From JBFXAM01 sp050184295 (lineage in GTDB: Bacteria > Planctomycetota > Phycisphaerae > UBA1845 > Fen-1342): a DNA stretch of 54,688 bases. The stretch lies in contig JBFXAM010000014.1 of assembly GCA_050184295.1 (NCBI GenBank), positions 1 to 54,688 on the forward strand, written 5' to 3'. Position numbers and translations under genes: made by a program. A model generated the notes under the pieces. That model was not told the origin of the DNA. It saw only the letters and a list, made by a program, of their open reading frames with translations, and made no database searches. Positions 40,298 to 49,763 of this stretch are shown one piece after another; within the stretch, counting starts at the first letter, position 1, and each line of letters starts with the position of its first letter.

Positions 40298-43228
40298 TTG
40301 AGCGACTATCCGTTTCAGACGCTGGAAGCCGATTGGCAACGCCGCTGGGAAGCCGAACGCCCCTACCGCGCCGCCAATCCGGGCGAGCCGGGCAGCGAGA
40401 AGCCGAAGTACTACATCCTCGATTTCTTCCCGTATCCCTCGGGCGCCGGGCTGCACGTCGGACACCCGCTCGGTTACATCGCCTCCGATATCGTCGCACG
40501 CCACATGCGCATGCGCGGCTACAACGTCCTGCACCCGATGGGCTGGGACGCGTTCGGGCTGCCCGCCGAACAGTACGCGATCGAAACCGGCATTCATCCG
40601 CGCGAGACGACGCGCCGCAATATCGAGACCTATACGCGCCAGCTCAAGATGATCGGGCTGAGCTACGACTGGTCGCGCGAGATCGCGACCTGCGACGAGC
40701 GCTATTATCGTTGGACGCAGTGGGTTTTTCTGCGGCTCTACAACTCGTGGTATGACCCCGAGCATCGCTGGACCGACGCGGCCGGACGACACGTCGTCGG
40801 CAAGGCCCGCCCGATCGCGGAACTGCCGATCCCGCGCGAAGTGCGCGACCAGGGCCCCGACGCCGTCGCCGATTACCAGTCCGACCACCGGCTGGCGTAT
40901 CTGGCCGAAGTGCCGGTCAACTGGTGCCCCGCGCTGGGCACGGTCCTGTCGAACGAGGAAGTCACCAACGACGGCCGCAGCGAGCGCGGCAATCACCCCG
41001 TGTATCGCCGCCCGATGAAGCAGTGGATGCTGCGCATCACCGAATACGCCGACCGCCTGCTCAGCGACCTCGACGGGCTCGACTGGCCGGAATCGATCAA
41101 GCTCCAGCAGCGCAACTGGATCGGCCGCAGCGAAGGCGCGTACGTCGACTTCGCACTCGCGGAAGACGCGCCGTCGCACCACGCCGAGAGCGTCATCCGC
41201 ATCTTCACGACGCGCCCCGACACGCTCTATGGCGCCACCTACATGGTGCTCGCGCCCGAGCACCCGCTGGTCGCCCACATTACGCGGGACGAGCGCCGCG
41301 CCGCAGTCGAATCCTACGTCGAGCAGGCCCGCCAGAAGAGCGACCTCGCCCGCACCGCCGATAGCCGCGCCAAGACCGGCGTGTTCACCGGCGCCTTTGC
41401 GATCAACCCCGTCAACCGCGCCCGCCTGCCGATCTGGATCGCCGATTACGTCCTCGCCGGCTACGGCACCGGCTCGATCATGGCCGTGCCCGGCAGCGAC
41501 CGGCGCGATCTCGAGTTTGCCGACACCTTCGGGCTCTCCGTCGTGCAGGTCGTGCAGCCGCCCGGCGGTGTCGACTGGCGCGGCTACGAGGCCGACGGCG
41601 TCGCGGTGAATTCGCCGCCCAACAGCGGCGAGCACTTCACGGGACAGTGCGACCTCAACGGCCTGCCCACGCACGACGCCAAGCGAAGGATCATCGCGTG
41701 GCTCGAGGAGCGCGATCTGGGCGAAGGCACCGTGCAGTACAAGCTGCGCGACTGGCTCTTCAGCCGCCAGCGCTACTGGGGCGAACCGTTCCCGATCCTC
41801 CATCGCCCCGACGGGCGCACGGTCGCCGAACGCGAGGAAAACCTGCCCGTCGCGCTGCCCGCGATGGACGACTTCCGCCCGCGCGCCGGCGACGACCCCA
41901 ACGCCGAGCCGCAGACCCCGCTCTCGCGGGCTGCGAGCTGGGCGACCGTCGAACGCGATGGCATGACGCTGCGCCGCGAGCTCAATACGATGCCGCAGTG
42001 GGCCGGCTCGTGTTGGTACTACCTGCGCTTCTGCGACCCCGACAACGACCAGGCATTCATCGATCCCGCCGTCGAGCGCTACTGGATGACCACGCGCCGC
42101 GCCGACGGGGCGCCGGCGATCGGCGGCGTCGATCTCTACATCGGCGGCGCCGAGCACGCCGTGCTGCACCTGCTCTACGCGCGCTTCTGGCACAAGGTGC
42201 TCTACGACCTCGGACACGTCGGCTCGCCGGAGCCGTTTCACAAGCTATTCAACCAGGGCATGATCGGGGCGGCCGCGTATCGCACCGAGCGCGGCGTGTA
42301 CGTGCCGGCGGCGGAGGTGCGCGAAGGCGACGAAGTCGAGATGCCGCACCCGGACGAGGTCGACGAGCGGCAGCAAGCCGCTGCATTGGCGCAGGGGATG
42401 AGTGCCGAAAGCGCCGCGCGGGCCGCGCGAGTCCGCGTGCGCACGCGCTTTTCGCATCACGGCCAGCCCGTGCTTCAGGCCTTCGAGAAAATGTCCAAGA
42501 GCCTGAAGAACGTCGTGAACCCCGACGAGATCATCCGCGAATACGGCGCGGACACGCTGCGACTCTACGAGATGTACATGGGCCCGCTCGAAGCGAGCAA
42601 GCCCTGGAACACGCACGACATCATCGGCATGCACCGCTTCCTGCAACAGGTCTGGCGGCTCGTCGTGAGCGACGCCGGCGACGCGACGCCGCCGGATTCC
42701 AAGCTCCCGTCCCCGGGCGCCAATCCCGGCGAGTGCCTGAACCCGAAGATCACAACGGAGCGCAACCCCGCGCTCGAACGCGCGCTGCACAAGACCATCC
42801 AGAAGGTCGGCGCGGACATCCAGCGCTTCGCGTTCAACACCGCGATCGCCCAGCTGATCCAGTGGAAGAACGACGCGCAGAAGGCGCCCGCCGTCGGCCG
42901 CGACCAGGTCGAGCGCTTTTTGCTGTTGCTCGCGCCGTTCGCGCCGCACATCGCCGAGGAGCTCTGGAGCCGCCTCGGCCACGCGACCTCGATCACGCGC
43001 GAAACATGGCCCGCGTTCAACGAAGCGCTCACACGCGACGACGAGGTCGAGATTGCCGTGCAGGTGAACGGCAAGATCCGCGCCCGCGTCATGATCGCGA
43101 CCGGCGCGAGTGACGAGGACTACCGCACCGCCGCCCTTGCCGTCGACGCCGTCGCAATGGAGCTCGCCGGCCGGTCGCCCAAACGTGTGATTGTCGTCAA
43201 GGGTCGGCTGGTCAACCTCATGCTCTGA
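40298..43228 (+). CDS. leuS: leucyl-tRNA synthetase
   Basis: 976 residues from TTG 40298-40300 (MSDYPFQTLEADWQRRW), chosen because GGAGG lies 11 bases upstream and homologous N-termini start about here; an in-frame ATG lies 34 codons upstream in low-quality sequence. Class I motifs: HVGH (HIGH) in the N-terminal Rossmann half and KMSKS (EKMSKSLKN). The editing CP1 domain is large (TTRPDTLYGATYMVLAPEHP) and contains the conserved Thr-rich region. It charges tRNA-Leu. The insert before KMSKS (about 50 residues, REGDEVEMPHPDEVDERQQA) is long but within bacterial variation. MFS gene follows after 133 bp. Confidence 0.95.
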   Translation: MSDYPFQTLEADWQRRWEAERPYRAANPGEPGSEKPKYYILDFFPYPSGAGLHVGHPLGYIASDIVARHMRMRGYNVLHPMGWDAFGLPAEQYAIETGIHPRETTRRNIETYTRQLKMIGLSYDWSREIATCDERYYRWTQWVFLRLYNSWYDPEHRWTDAAGRHVVGKARPIAELPIPREVRDQGPDAVADYQSDHRLAYLAEVPVNWCPALGTVLSNEEVTNDGRSERGNHPVYRRPMKQWMLRITEYADRLLSDLDGLDWPESIKLQQRNWIGRSEGAYVDFALAEDAPSHHAESVIRIFTTRPDTLYGATYMVLAPEHPLVAHITRDERRAAVESYVEQARQKSDLARTADSRAKTGVFTGAFAINPVNRARLPIWIADYVLAGYGTGSIMAVPGSDRRDLEFADTFGLSVVQVVQPPGGVDWRGYEADGVAVNSPPNSGEHFTGQCDLNGLPTHDAKRRIIAWLEERDLGEGTVQYKLRDWLFSRQRYWGEPFPILHRPDGRTVAEREENLPVALPAMDDFRPRAGDDPNAEPQTPLSRAASWATVERDGMTLRRELNTMPQWAGSCWYYLRFCDPDNDQAFIDPAVERYWMTTRRADGAPAIGGVDLYIGGAEHAVLHLLYARFWHKVLYDLGHVGSPEPFHKLFNQGMIGAAAYRTERGVYVPAAEVREGDEVEMPHPDEVDERQQAAALAQGMSAESAARAARVRVRTRFSHHGQPVLQAFEKMSKSLKNVVNPDEIIREYGADTLRLYEMYMGPLEASKPWNTHDIIGMHRFLQQVWRLVVSDAGDATPPDSKLPSPGANPGECLNPKITTERNPALERALHKTIQKVGADIQRFAFNTAIAQLIQWKNDAQKAPAVGRDQVERFLLLLAPFAPHIAEELWSRLGHATSITRETWPAFNEALTRDDEVEIAVQVNGKIRARVMIATGASDEDYRTAALAVDAVAMELAGRSPKRVIVVKGRLVNLML

Positions 43229-43361
43229 GTCGACCGCCGCACCGCGCCGCGCGCTTGACGCCGCGCTCGCGGCGCTCGACAGTGAACGCGAGGCGGCGCG
43301 TCCGCTGCCGTCCGGTTCGCCGGCGGCCGAGTTCCAGCGCCGCTCTCGGAGGAGAACGGTC

Positions 43362-44954
43362 TTGGCGAGCCCGGTCGCCGTATCTACTCCACCCGCACGC
43401 GACACCACCCGTTGGCAGGTTCTCGTTGGCGCGATCATTGTGCAACTCGTCCTCGGCACGGTGTATGGCTACAGCATCTTCTGGACGCCGCTGCAATCGC
43501 ACGTCTTTCCCCCGGTCTTGACGAGCGCGGAATGGGAGGCGCGCGGCGGCGGAGCGCCGGCGGCGGACGGTCTGACCCCCGGCGGCGAGATCGTCGTGGC
43601 CGACGAGCCCGCGGCCCAACGGCTGCGCGCCGTGCAACAGGGGAACCTCAAGTACGCGTTCGCGATCTGCATCCTCTCGTTCGCGCTCGTCATGGTCGTC
43701 GCCGGACGCGTGCAGGACCTGCTGGGCCCGCGAATCCCGGCGCTCATCGGCGCCGCGCTGATGGGCACTGGATTCCTGCTGGCCGGACTCATGAGCCATC
43801 CGATCGTCTTTTTCATCGCCCACGCGGCGTTCGCCGGCCTGGTCGCAATCCTGCTGCTGATGCTGTTGCACGCGATCTTCCGCCGCGGACTGCTCGACGA
43901 CGCCGAGCTGCGCAGCTATGCGTCGCAGGGCGTGGTCGCCGCCGTGATCGTCGCCGCGGTGTTGCTGGGCCAGCAGTATGTGGGGCGCAGCGGCGCGATC
44001 GACCGCCTGCTGCTGCTCTGGGGCACGATCGGCTTCCTCGCCGGGGCGGGGATCGGCTTCGCGTACGTCTGCCCCATCGCGGCACTGATCAAGTGGTTCC
44101 CGGCTCACAAGGGGCTCGTCTCGGGGCTGGCCGTCGCGGGCTTCGGGTTCGGCGCCTACGTGTTCAAAGACCGCACGATCGGCGCGCTCGGATACATCGA
44201 ATCGCGTGGCGTGCAACCGTTTTTCCTCGTGCACGCGGCCATCTGTTTCGTCGCCATCACGCTCGGCGCGCTCCTGCTGCGAAATCCGCCCGGAACGCCG
44301 GCGGCAGCGACCGCGCCCGGACAGTCCGCGTGGCAGGAGACGCTGCGTCGCCCGGCGTTCTACGTGCTCTGGCTGATGTTCTTCAGCGGCGCCCTGGCTG
44401 GGCTGATGGTCATCGGAATCGTCGCGGTCTTCGCCGGCGAGCAGCTCGTCGGCGCCCAGGGCGCGACCGGAGAGGCCGCCGCCGCGCTGATGAAAAAGGG
44501 CGCGAACGCGGTCGGCGTGCTCGCCATCTTCAACGCGATCGGCCGCATTGCCTGGGGCTTCGTCTCCGACCGCATCGGCCGCACGAACGCGCTGGCTGCG
44601 ATGTTCGCGCTCCAATCCGTCACCCTGCTGACGCTGGCGAGTCTGACCACCGAGTTGTCCCTGACGCTGGCGGCTGCCGCCATTGGGTTCAATTTCGGCG
44701 GCAACTTCGCGCTCTTTCCGTCGCTGACCGCCGACCTGTTCGGCGCTCGAAACCTGGGCGCGAACTACGGCTGGGTGTTCACGTCCTACGGCATCGCGGG
44801 CGTCGTGGGCATCACCGCCGGGAACTCGGCGAAAGTGCTGACGGGCAGCTACCTGGCGGCGTTTCTGCTGGCCGCCGGGCTGTGCGCGATCTCGACGGTG
44901 CTCGCGGTCGGGCTGCGCTGGGCGCAGAAACGGAACGCGGCGCCCGTCGCGTGA
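43362..44954 (+). CDS. MFS transporter, OFA (oxalate/formate antiporter-like) group
   Basis: 530 residues from TTG 43362-43364 with GGAGG nine bases upstream; the longer frame overlaps leuS and is rejected. About twelve hydrophobic segments in two sixes with a soluble loop near residue 50-90 and a central loop at about 310-330 (RNPPGTPAAATAPGQ). Motifs LVLGTVYGYSIFWTPL (TM1), IKWFPAHKGLVSGLAVAGFG and RIAWGFVSDRIGRTNALAAM fit the OFA family. Substrate cannot be told; family members exchange mono- or dicarboxylates. Downstream by 41 bp is a receiver-XRE regulator, which may control it. Confidence 0.85.
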   Translation: MASPVAVSTPPARDTTRWQVLVGAIIVQLVLGTVYGYSIFWTPLQSHVFPPVLTSAEWEARGGGAPAADGLTPGGEIVVADEPAAQRLRAVQQGNLKYAFAICILSFALVMVVAGRVQDLLGPRIPALIGAALMGTGFLLAGLMSHPIVFFIAHAAFAGLVAILLLMLLHAIFRRGLLDDAELRSYASQGVVAAVIVAAVLLGQQYVGRSGAIDRLLLLWGTIGFLAGAGIGFAYVCPIAALIKWFPAHKGLVSGLAVAGFGFGAYVFKDRTIGALGYIESRGVQPFFLVHAAICFVAITLGALLLRNPPGTPAAATAPGQSAWQETLRRPAFYVLWLMFFSGALAGLMVIGIVAVFAGEQLVGAQGATGEAAAALMKKGANAVGVLAIFNAIGRIAWGFVSDRIGRTNALAAMFALQSVTLLTLASLTTELSLTLAAAAIGFNFGGNFALFPSLTADLFGARNLGANYGWVFTSYGIAGVVGITAGNSAKVLTGSYLAAFLLAAGLCAISTVLAVGLRWAQKRNAAPVA

Positions 44955-44995
44955 CCCCCGTGCCGCCGTCCGTCCGCTACAATCCCGGCCCGAAC

Positions 44996-45655
44996 ATGAC
45001 CGAACCGACCACCAGCCTGGCCAAGCAGCGCATCGCCGTCCGCACGATCGTCATCGACGACGACGAGACCGTCTGTCGGCGCGTCTCGGCGTGGCTGCTC
45101 GCCGCCCATTACGAAGTGGCGACGTTCACGGAGCCCGGGCGCGGCGTGCGCTACGCCGCCGAGCACCCGTGTGCGCTGGCGCTGGTGGATGTGCGCATGC
45201 CCGAGGTCGACGGGACTGACGTCATCGCAGCACTGCGCGTGAACAGCCCGCGGACACGCGTCGTCGCGATGGGCGCGTTCGCGGACGACAAGCTCGTCGC
45301 CGCGGCCAAGCGCGCCGGGGCGCTCGACGTGTTGGAAAAGCCCATTCGCCAACCGCTGCTGCTCGAGACGATCGAGCGTCACCTGACCCGCGCGGGCATT
45401 TGGGCCGTCACGGAAAACGACTTCAACCGCAAGCTCGGCGCGCGGCTGCGGACGCTGCGCCAATCGGTCCAGCGGACCCTCGCGGATGTCGCGGGCGCCG
45501 GCGGGCTCACGCCCGCGCAGCTCAGCCAGATCGAAACCGGAAAAACTGCGACCTCGACCTGGACGCTGGCGCGCATCTGCGGCGCGTTGCGCGTGCCGTT
45601 CCACGACGTTTTCGCCGAACTCGACGGCGTCGATCCGCCCGGCGTGCGGCGCTGA
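44996..45655 (+). CDS. response regulator with XRE-type HTH output
   Basis: 219 residues from ATG 44996-44998 (MTEPTTSLAKQRIAV). Receiver domain about 14-132: acidic DDDE (21-24), phosphoacceptor D65 (LVDVRMPEVDG) and K115 (LEKPIRQP). The linker is short. The output is an XRE/Cro-type HTH (about 145-208): LGARLRTLRQSVQRTLADVA, then LTPAQLSQIETGKTATST. Receiver-XRE is an uncommon pairing. No ribosome site is obvious, perhaps because of coupling to the MFS gene. No kinase is adjacent. Confidence 0.85.
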   Translation: MTEPTTSLAKQRIAVRTIVIDDDETVCRRVSAWLLAAHYEVATFTEPGRGVRYAAEHPCALALVDVRMPEVDGTDVIAALRVNSPRTRVVAMGAFADDKLVAAAKRAGALDVLEKPIRQPLLLETIERHLTRAGIWAVTENDFNRKLGARLRTLRQSVQRTLADVAGAGGLTPAQLSQIETGKTATSTWTLARICGALRVPFHDVFAELDGVDPPGVRR

Positions 45656-45746
45656 GTCGCGAAGGGCGCGATGCTCAGCCGCCGGGCGTGCTCCGCGACG
45701 CCGACCGCGCGCGTCGGCGCATGCCGGGCGGTCAGGTGAGTACGAG

Positions 45747-47423
45747 ATGACCTTCGCGTCTGACCGTCGACCCACTGCGATCGCCGTTGCGCTCACCCGC
45801 GCCGATCCCCCGCTCGCCCAGCAGGTCGACGCGGCCGTTGCCGGCGGCGCGCACCTGATCGAGCTCCGCGTCGACCAGATCGGCGACGCCGACGCGGTCG
45901 CGGAACTACTCCGCGCACCGCATGCGGTACCGTTCATTCTTACCATCCGCGGCGCTGCCGAGGGCGGCCACTGGGACGGCCACGACGCCGATCGCATCGC
46001 ACTGCTCGAGCGCCTCGGGCTCCTCCTGCCCGGCTACGTCGACGTCGAGTACGAAACCTGGACGCGCTCGGCGAACGTGCGCCAGAAGATCGGACTCGTC
46101 TGCGACGACTCCGGGGCGCGCGGCCAGCGCGCCGCCGCGGTCGTCGCCTCGTCGCCGGAAGCGACCGCACGCGCCAGAAACGCGCTCATCCTCTCGAAAC
46201 ACGATTGGCAGGAAACCCCTGCGGATCTCGAACCGACGCTGCGCGAGCTCGACGCGACCCCCGCGTCCGTTCGGAAGGCCGTCTTTCGCGCCCACGACGC
46301 GAGCGACGCGCTGCGCGTGCTGGTCGCGCTGGCACGCCGCGCGGCGCGCGGCGACTGGATCCTGCTCGCCATGGGCGAAGCCGGCGCCGCGACGCGCGTG
46401 CTGGCGGGGAAGTTCGGCGGGTTTCTCACGTTCGCCGCGCTCGATCCGCGGCACGCGTCCGCGCCCGGCCAGTTGTCGCTCGAAGAGCTCACGCGGTGTT
46501 ACCATGCACCGCGCATCGGCCCCGCCACGCGCGTCTTTGGAATCGTCGGCTGGCCGGTTACACACTCCCATAGCCCGCGCATCCACAACGCCGCGCTCGC
46601 CGCCGACGGCCTCGACGCCGTCTACCTCCCGCTCCCGGTCGACGCCACCGCGAGCGCGTTCCACCGCTTCATGGACCTGCTCGTCGCGCATCCCGAACTC
46701 GATGTGCACGGCCTCAGCGTCACCATCCCGCACAAGGAGCACGCGCTGGAGTGGCTCGTCGGACGCGGCGGGTCGATCAGCGCCGCCGCGCGCGCCTGCG
46801 GCAGCGTCAACACGCTCACGCGAAGCGCCGACGGAGGCTGGAGCGGCGACAACACCGACGGTCGCGGCGCGCTGCGGGCGCTGGCGACGGCGCTGCGCGA
46901 GACCGCAGACCGCGCACAGGCCGCGCCTGTGCCTGTCGCCGCACGCGACACCCGCGCCGAATTCGCGGCGCTCCGCGAGCGACGCGTCGACGTGCTCGGC
47001 GCGGGCGGCGCGGCGCGCGGCGTGGTCGGCGCGCTGCTCGACGCCGGCGCTGCCGTCACGGTCTTCAACCGCAACGCCGCTCGTGCCGAACTGCTTGCGC
47101 AGGAGCTGGGTTGCGCGTGGCAGCCGTGGGAACGGCGTGGCGACGGCGACGGTGACGTGGTGATCAACTGCACACCGGTCGGGATGTGGCCGCGCGTCGA
47201 CGATTGTCCGCTGCCCGTCGAGCGCCTCGCGCGCCAGCCGCTGGTCTTCGACACGGTGTATCGGCCGGCGGACACGCGCCTGCTGCGCAGCGCCCGGGAG
47301 CACGGATGTGCGACGCTGCTCGGCGCGGAGATGCTGCTGCACCAGGCGGACTTGCAGTATCAGCAATGGCACGCGCGCCCCGCGCCGCTCGAGGTGATGC
47401 GCGCCGCCTTGCCCCGGACCTGA
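45747..47423 (+). CDS. aroDE: bifunctional 3-dehydroquinate dehydratase (type I)/shikimate dehydrogenase
   Basis: 558 residues from ATG 45747-45749 with AGGTGA seven bases upstream. The N-terminal domain (1 to about 225) is type I dehydroquinase: LIELRVDQ, catalytic H152 (SKHDW) and Schiff-base lysine K177 (VRKAVFRAHD). The C-terminal domain (about 258-555) is shikimate dehydrogenase: SHSPRIHN, TIPHKEHA with the catalytic Lys, GDNTDG and the NADP motif GAGGAARG. It carries out two successive steps of the shikimate pathway. The fusion is known in plants, chlamydiae and planctomycetes. It is 91 bp after the regulator gene. Confidence 0.94.
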   Translation: MTFASDRRPTAIAVALTRADPPLAQQVDAAVAGGAHLIELRVDQIGDADAVAELLRAPHAVPFILTIRGAAEGGHWDGHDADRIALLERLGLLLPGYVDVEYETWTRSANVRQKIGLVCDDSGARGQRAAAVVASSPEATARARNALILSKHDWQETPADLEPTLRELDATPASVRKAVFRAHDASDALRVLVALARRAARGDWILLAMGEAGAATRVLAGKFGGFLTFAALDPRHASAPGQLSLEELTRCYHAPRIGPATRVFGIVGWPVTHSHSPRIHNAALAADGLDAVYLPLPVDATASAFHRFMDLLVAHPELDVHGLSVTIPHKEHALEWLVGRGGSISAAARACGSVNTLTRSADGGWSGDNTDGRGALRALATALRETADRAQAAPVPVAARDTRAEFAALRERRVDVLGAGGAARGVVGALLDAGAAVTVFNRNAARAELLAQELGCAWQPWERRGDGDGDVVINCTPVGMWPRVDDCPLPVERLARQPLVFDTVYRPADTRLLRSAREHGCATLLGAEMLLHQADLQYQQWHARPAPLEVMRAALPRT

Positions 47424-47499
47424 GGAACAACTCGCGAACACGCAGGCTACGCGGGTCCACCGCCGCCGAGCACCCGCGCCGACGCGCGACACGCGCCGC

Positions 47500-48288
47500 T
47501 CAGCGCGGCCCGAGCAGCCCTGCAATCAGCCCGAAGTGTCCGCACCCCGCGCCCTCGCGCCGAAACGAGTAGAACAAGTCGTTGCGACAGAGCGTGCAGA
47601 CACCGGCCAACTCGACTTGTCCCGCCGGCACGCCGCACGCGACGAGCTGCGCCGCGTTGGCCCTCCACAAATCGAAGAACATGCGTCCGTCGCGCCGCGG
47701 AAACAACGCCGCCTCGTCGAAGTCCGCGATCGGTCGGCGCACGCCGGGAATCTCGCGGGCGGCGTCGCGCACGTCGTCGCGCACCTCGTAGCAGCACGGC
47801 CCCGCCGACGGCCCGACGCCGGCCCACAGGTCGCGCGGCGACGAATCGAACCGGCCGATCATCTGCGCCACGAGCTGCGCCACGATGAGCGCCGTCGTGC
47901 AGCGCCAGCTCGCATGCGCCATGCCGACGGCGCGCCGCCGCGGATCGAACACAAGCACGAGCGGACAGTCCGCGGAAAACGTCATCAGCGGCGCACCGAC
48001 CACGTTGGTGAGAATCGCGTCGACGGCTTCGCGCGGGCCGCCGGCGTCGTCCCCACCAACCTGCCCGAACGCCGTCCGATGCACCTGGTGACACCACGTC
48101 AGCCGGTCCGCCTCGAAGCCGAGGTCGACTGCCATCTGTCGACGCCGCCGAGCGCGCGCCGGCTGGCGCTCATCCACGCGACACGCGACGTCGAGCGGCC
48201 GTGTGGCGAACGCGTGTACGAGACCGTCGAACACAGCCAGCCGCGGAAAACGTCCGTACCGCCGACCCGCGCACTCGAAGAATTCCAT
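47500..48288 (-). CDS. PgeF/YfiH-type multicopper-fold purine nucleoside phosphorylase (laccase domain)
   Basis: 262 residues from ATG 48286-48288 (MEFFECAGRRYGRFPRLAVF). The metal-site motifs are kept: CHQVH, SADCPL and AHASWRC (usual HAGWRG). GPSAGPCCYEV and the C-terminal CTLCRNDLFYSFRREG are also family signatures. Family members act as peptidoglycan-editing or purine nucleoside-active enzymes in the cytoplasm. The gene starts 20 bp after the stop of the dehydrogenase gene, so they are an operon. Confidence 0.88.
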   Translation of the reverse strand: MEFFECAGRRYGRFPRLAVFDGLVHAFATRPLDVACRVDERQPARARRRRQMAVDLGFEADRLTWCHQVHRTAFGQVGGDDAGGPREAVDAILTNVVGAPLMTFSADCPLVLVFDPRRRAVGMAHASWRCTTALIVAQLVAQMIGRFDSSPRDLWAGVGPSAGPCCYEVRDDVRDAAREIPGVRRPIADFDEAALFPRRDGRMFFDLWRANAAQLVACGVPAGQVELAGVCTLCRNDLFYSFRREGAGCGHFGLIAGLLGPR

Positions 48289-48307
48289 GCTCAAACCGAC
48301 CCCCGCA

Positions 48308-49279
48308 TCAGACGGCATCCGGCCGGAGCAGCACCTTGATGCTCTCCGGACTCGCCGCGGCGGCAAACGCGTCGACCGCATCGCGCAGCGGATAGACCGC
48401 GGTCACCATCCGCTCCACGTCGACATGCCGCGCACGCAGCGCCGCCAGCGCATCGGCAAACACGCCGCAGCGGCTGCCCACCACGCGAATCTCGTTAATG
48501 ACGATCGGCGCGAGGTCGATCGGCTCGGGTTCTGCGTACGTGCTCTTCAGGACGATCGTGCCGCGCGGGCGCACCAGTTGCAACGCGAGCCGCATTCCGG
48601 CGGGCGATCCGGTCGTTTCGACCACGACGTCATAGTCCTCGGTCGGCGACGCCTCCTCGACGCGCAGCGCATGGATTCCAAGCCGCTCGCACACTTCGAG
48701 CGTGCGCGGGTTGCGCCCGATCACCGTCAACCGCGGCCGCGCATTCGCAATCACCTGCGCGATCAGCAGCCCCAGCCGTCCCGTTCCCAGCACTGCCACA
48801 CGCGCGTGGCGATCGATCGCGGCGTCCTTGAGTACGTGCAGCGCCGCGGCGAGCGGTTCGACGAAGACGGCCTGCGTGTCGCTGATCTCGTCGGGAACGA
48901 CGTGGCAATTCCGCTCCGGAAGCGTCAGCAACTCGGCAAACGCGCCGTCGCGCCCGAGAATCCCAAGCACCGTGCGCCGTCGGCAATGCGTCGACAGCCC
49001 CGCGCGACAGAGATCGCAGCCGCCGCAGACGCAGTTGATCTCGCCCACGACGCGCCGACCGCGGAGCGCGTTCGACCCTTCGACGACGACGCCGACGAAC
49101 TCGTGTCCCGGCACGCCGGCGAACCGCATGTAGCCGCGCGCAATCTCCAGGTCGGTCGCGCAGATTCCCGCAAGCTGTACGCGGATCAGGACTTCGCCGG
49201 GACGCGCGACCGGTGCCGCGCGGTCGGTCACGACTCGCAGCACGCCGCGATCCGGTTGGTTCACCACCACGGCCTGCAC
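48308..49279 (-). CDS. zinc-dependent alcohol dehydrogenase (MDR family)
   Basis: 323 residues from GTG 49277-49279 (GGAG eight bases upstream); the N-terminal 37 codons of the longer frame are non-conserved. Catalytic zinc ligands: Cys in GICATDLE, and His-Glu in GHEFVG. The structural zinc set is CVCGGCDLCRAGLSTHC. The NAD motif VLGTGRLGLLIAQV follows. It most resembles sorbitol/threonine dehydrogenase-type polyol oxidoreductases, but substrate is unknown. First gene of a two-gene unit with the laccase-domain gene. Confidence 0.88.
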   Translation of the reverse strand: MQAVVVNQPDRGVLRVVTDRAAPVARPGEVLIRVQLAGICATDLEIARGYMRFAGVPGHEFVGVVVEGSNALRGRRVVGEINCVCGGCDLCRAGLSTHCRRRTVLGILGRDGAFAELLTLPERNCHVVPDEISDTQAVFVEPLAAALHVLKDAAIDRHARVAVLGTGRLGLLIAQVIANARPRLTVIGRNPRTLEVCERLGIHALRVEEASPTEDYDVVVETTGSPAGMRLALQLVRPRGTIVLKSTYAEPEPIDLAPIVINEIRVVGSRCGVFADALAALRARHVDVERMVTAVYPLRDAVDAFAAAASPESIKVLLRPDAV

Positions 49280-49484
49280 GCGCAGCACTCCGACACCCTG
49301 CGCGGCGCTCGCCGCGCGGCGCCAGTGTACCGCGCGCCCGCGATGCGTTCGCGGCGCGTTGGAGCCGCGCGCCGGAGGCGCACGCCGCACGGAAAGAAAA
49401 AAAAACGGCAGGCTCCGAGCGCCGATCGGGCTTGCTCGGAACCTGCGGTTGGTGTCTTCCGTGTAGACGGGGCGCAGCCGCCGC
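49280..49484. other. intergenic region holding a terminator
   Basis: Contains the terminator 49396-49445 that ends the FlgM-like transcript. The remaining 115 bases upstream of the dehydrogenase show no clear promoter. Confidence 0.5.
49396..49445 (-). terminator. rho-independent terminator of the FlgM-like gene
   Basis: On the minus strand CAGGTTCCGAGC pairs with GCTCGGAGCCTG (12 bp with one G-T pair) around a 13-base loop, followed by CCG and nine T. It ends 40 bases past the FlgM-like stop. Confidence 0.85.
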
Positions 49485-49763
49485 CTAACGGCGCGATCCG
49501 AAAACAGATTGCAGCGCGTCCACCGTACCGTCGATGCGCGAGTCGGTCAGGTATACGCCCCGCGCGATCTCGCCGCGCAGGCGCTCGACCAACCCGTGCC
49601 GCAGCGGACGCTCGCCCGCGAGCGGAACACGGTCCGAGAACTCGACGGCGTCGTGGATCCGGCGCTCCGGAACGCCGCCGCGATCGCCGCTCGTCGCGAC
49701 GATTCGATCGTACCAGCCGATCGGATTCGGCACATTGCGCGTGAGCGGTGCAACGTCGAGCAT
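49485..49763 (-). CDS. probable anti-sigma-28 factor FlgM
   Basis: 92 residues from ATG 49761-49763 with AAGGGG six bases upstream. The C-terminal half has the FlgM pattern: an Asp-Ala-Val-Glu-Phe-Ser segment, then LVERLRGEIARGVYLTDSRI and DGTVDALQSVF, where family members have VE(E)IR..I..G.Y.(V)D...IA..(L). The N-terminus is variable as expected. FlgM binds and silences sigma-28 until the hook is complete. The sigma-28-like promoter 160-190 bases upstream supports this. No other flagellar gene is in the window. A weaker alternative is an unrelated small protein. Confidence 0.6.
   Translation of the reverse strand: MLDVAPLTRNVPNPIGWYDRIVATSGDRGGVPERRIHDAVEFSDRVPLAGERPLRHGLVERLRGEIARGVYLTDSRIDGTVDALQSVFGSRR

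Noticed and set aside
38123..42241. 1372-codon minus-strand frame
   Set aside because: It is antisense to the chaperone-like gene and leuS, both clearly coding, and has shadow composition (Arg, Val, His, Gly).
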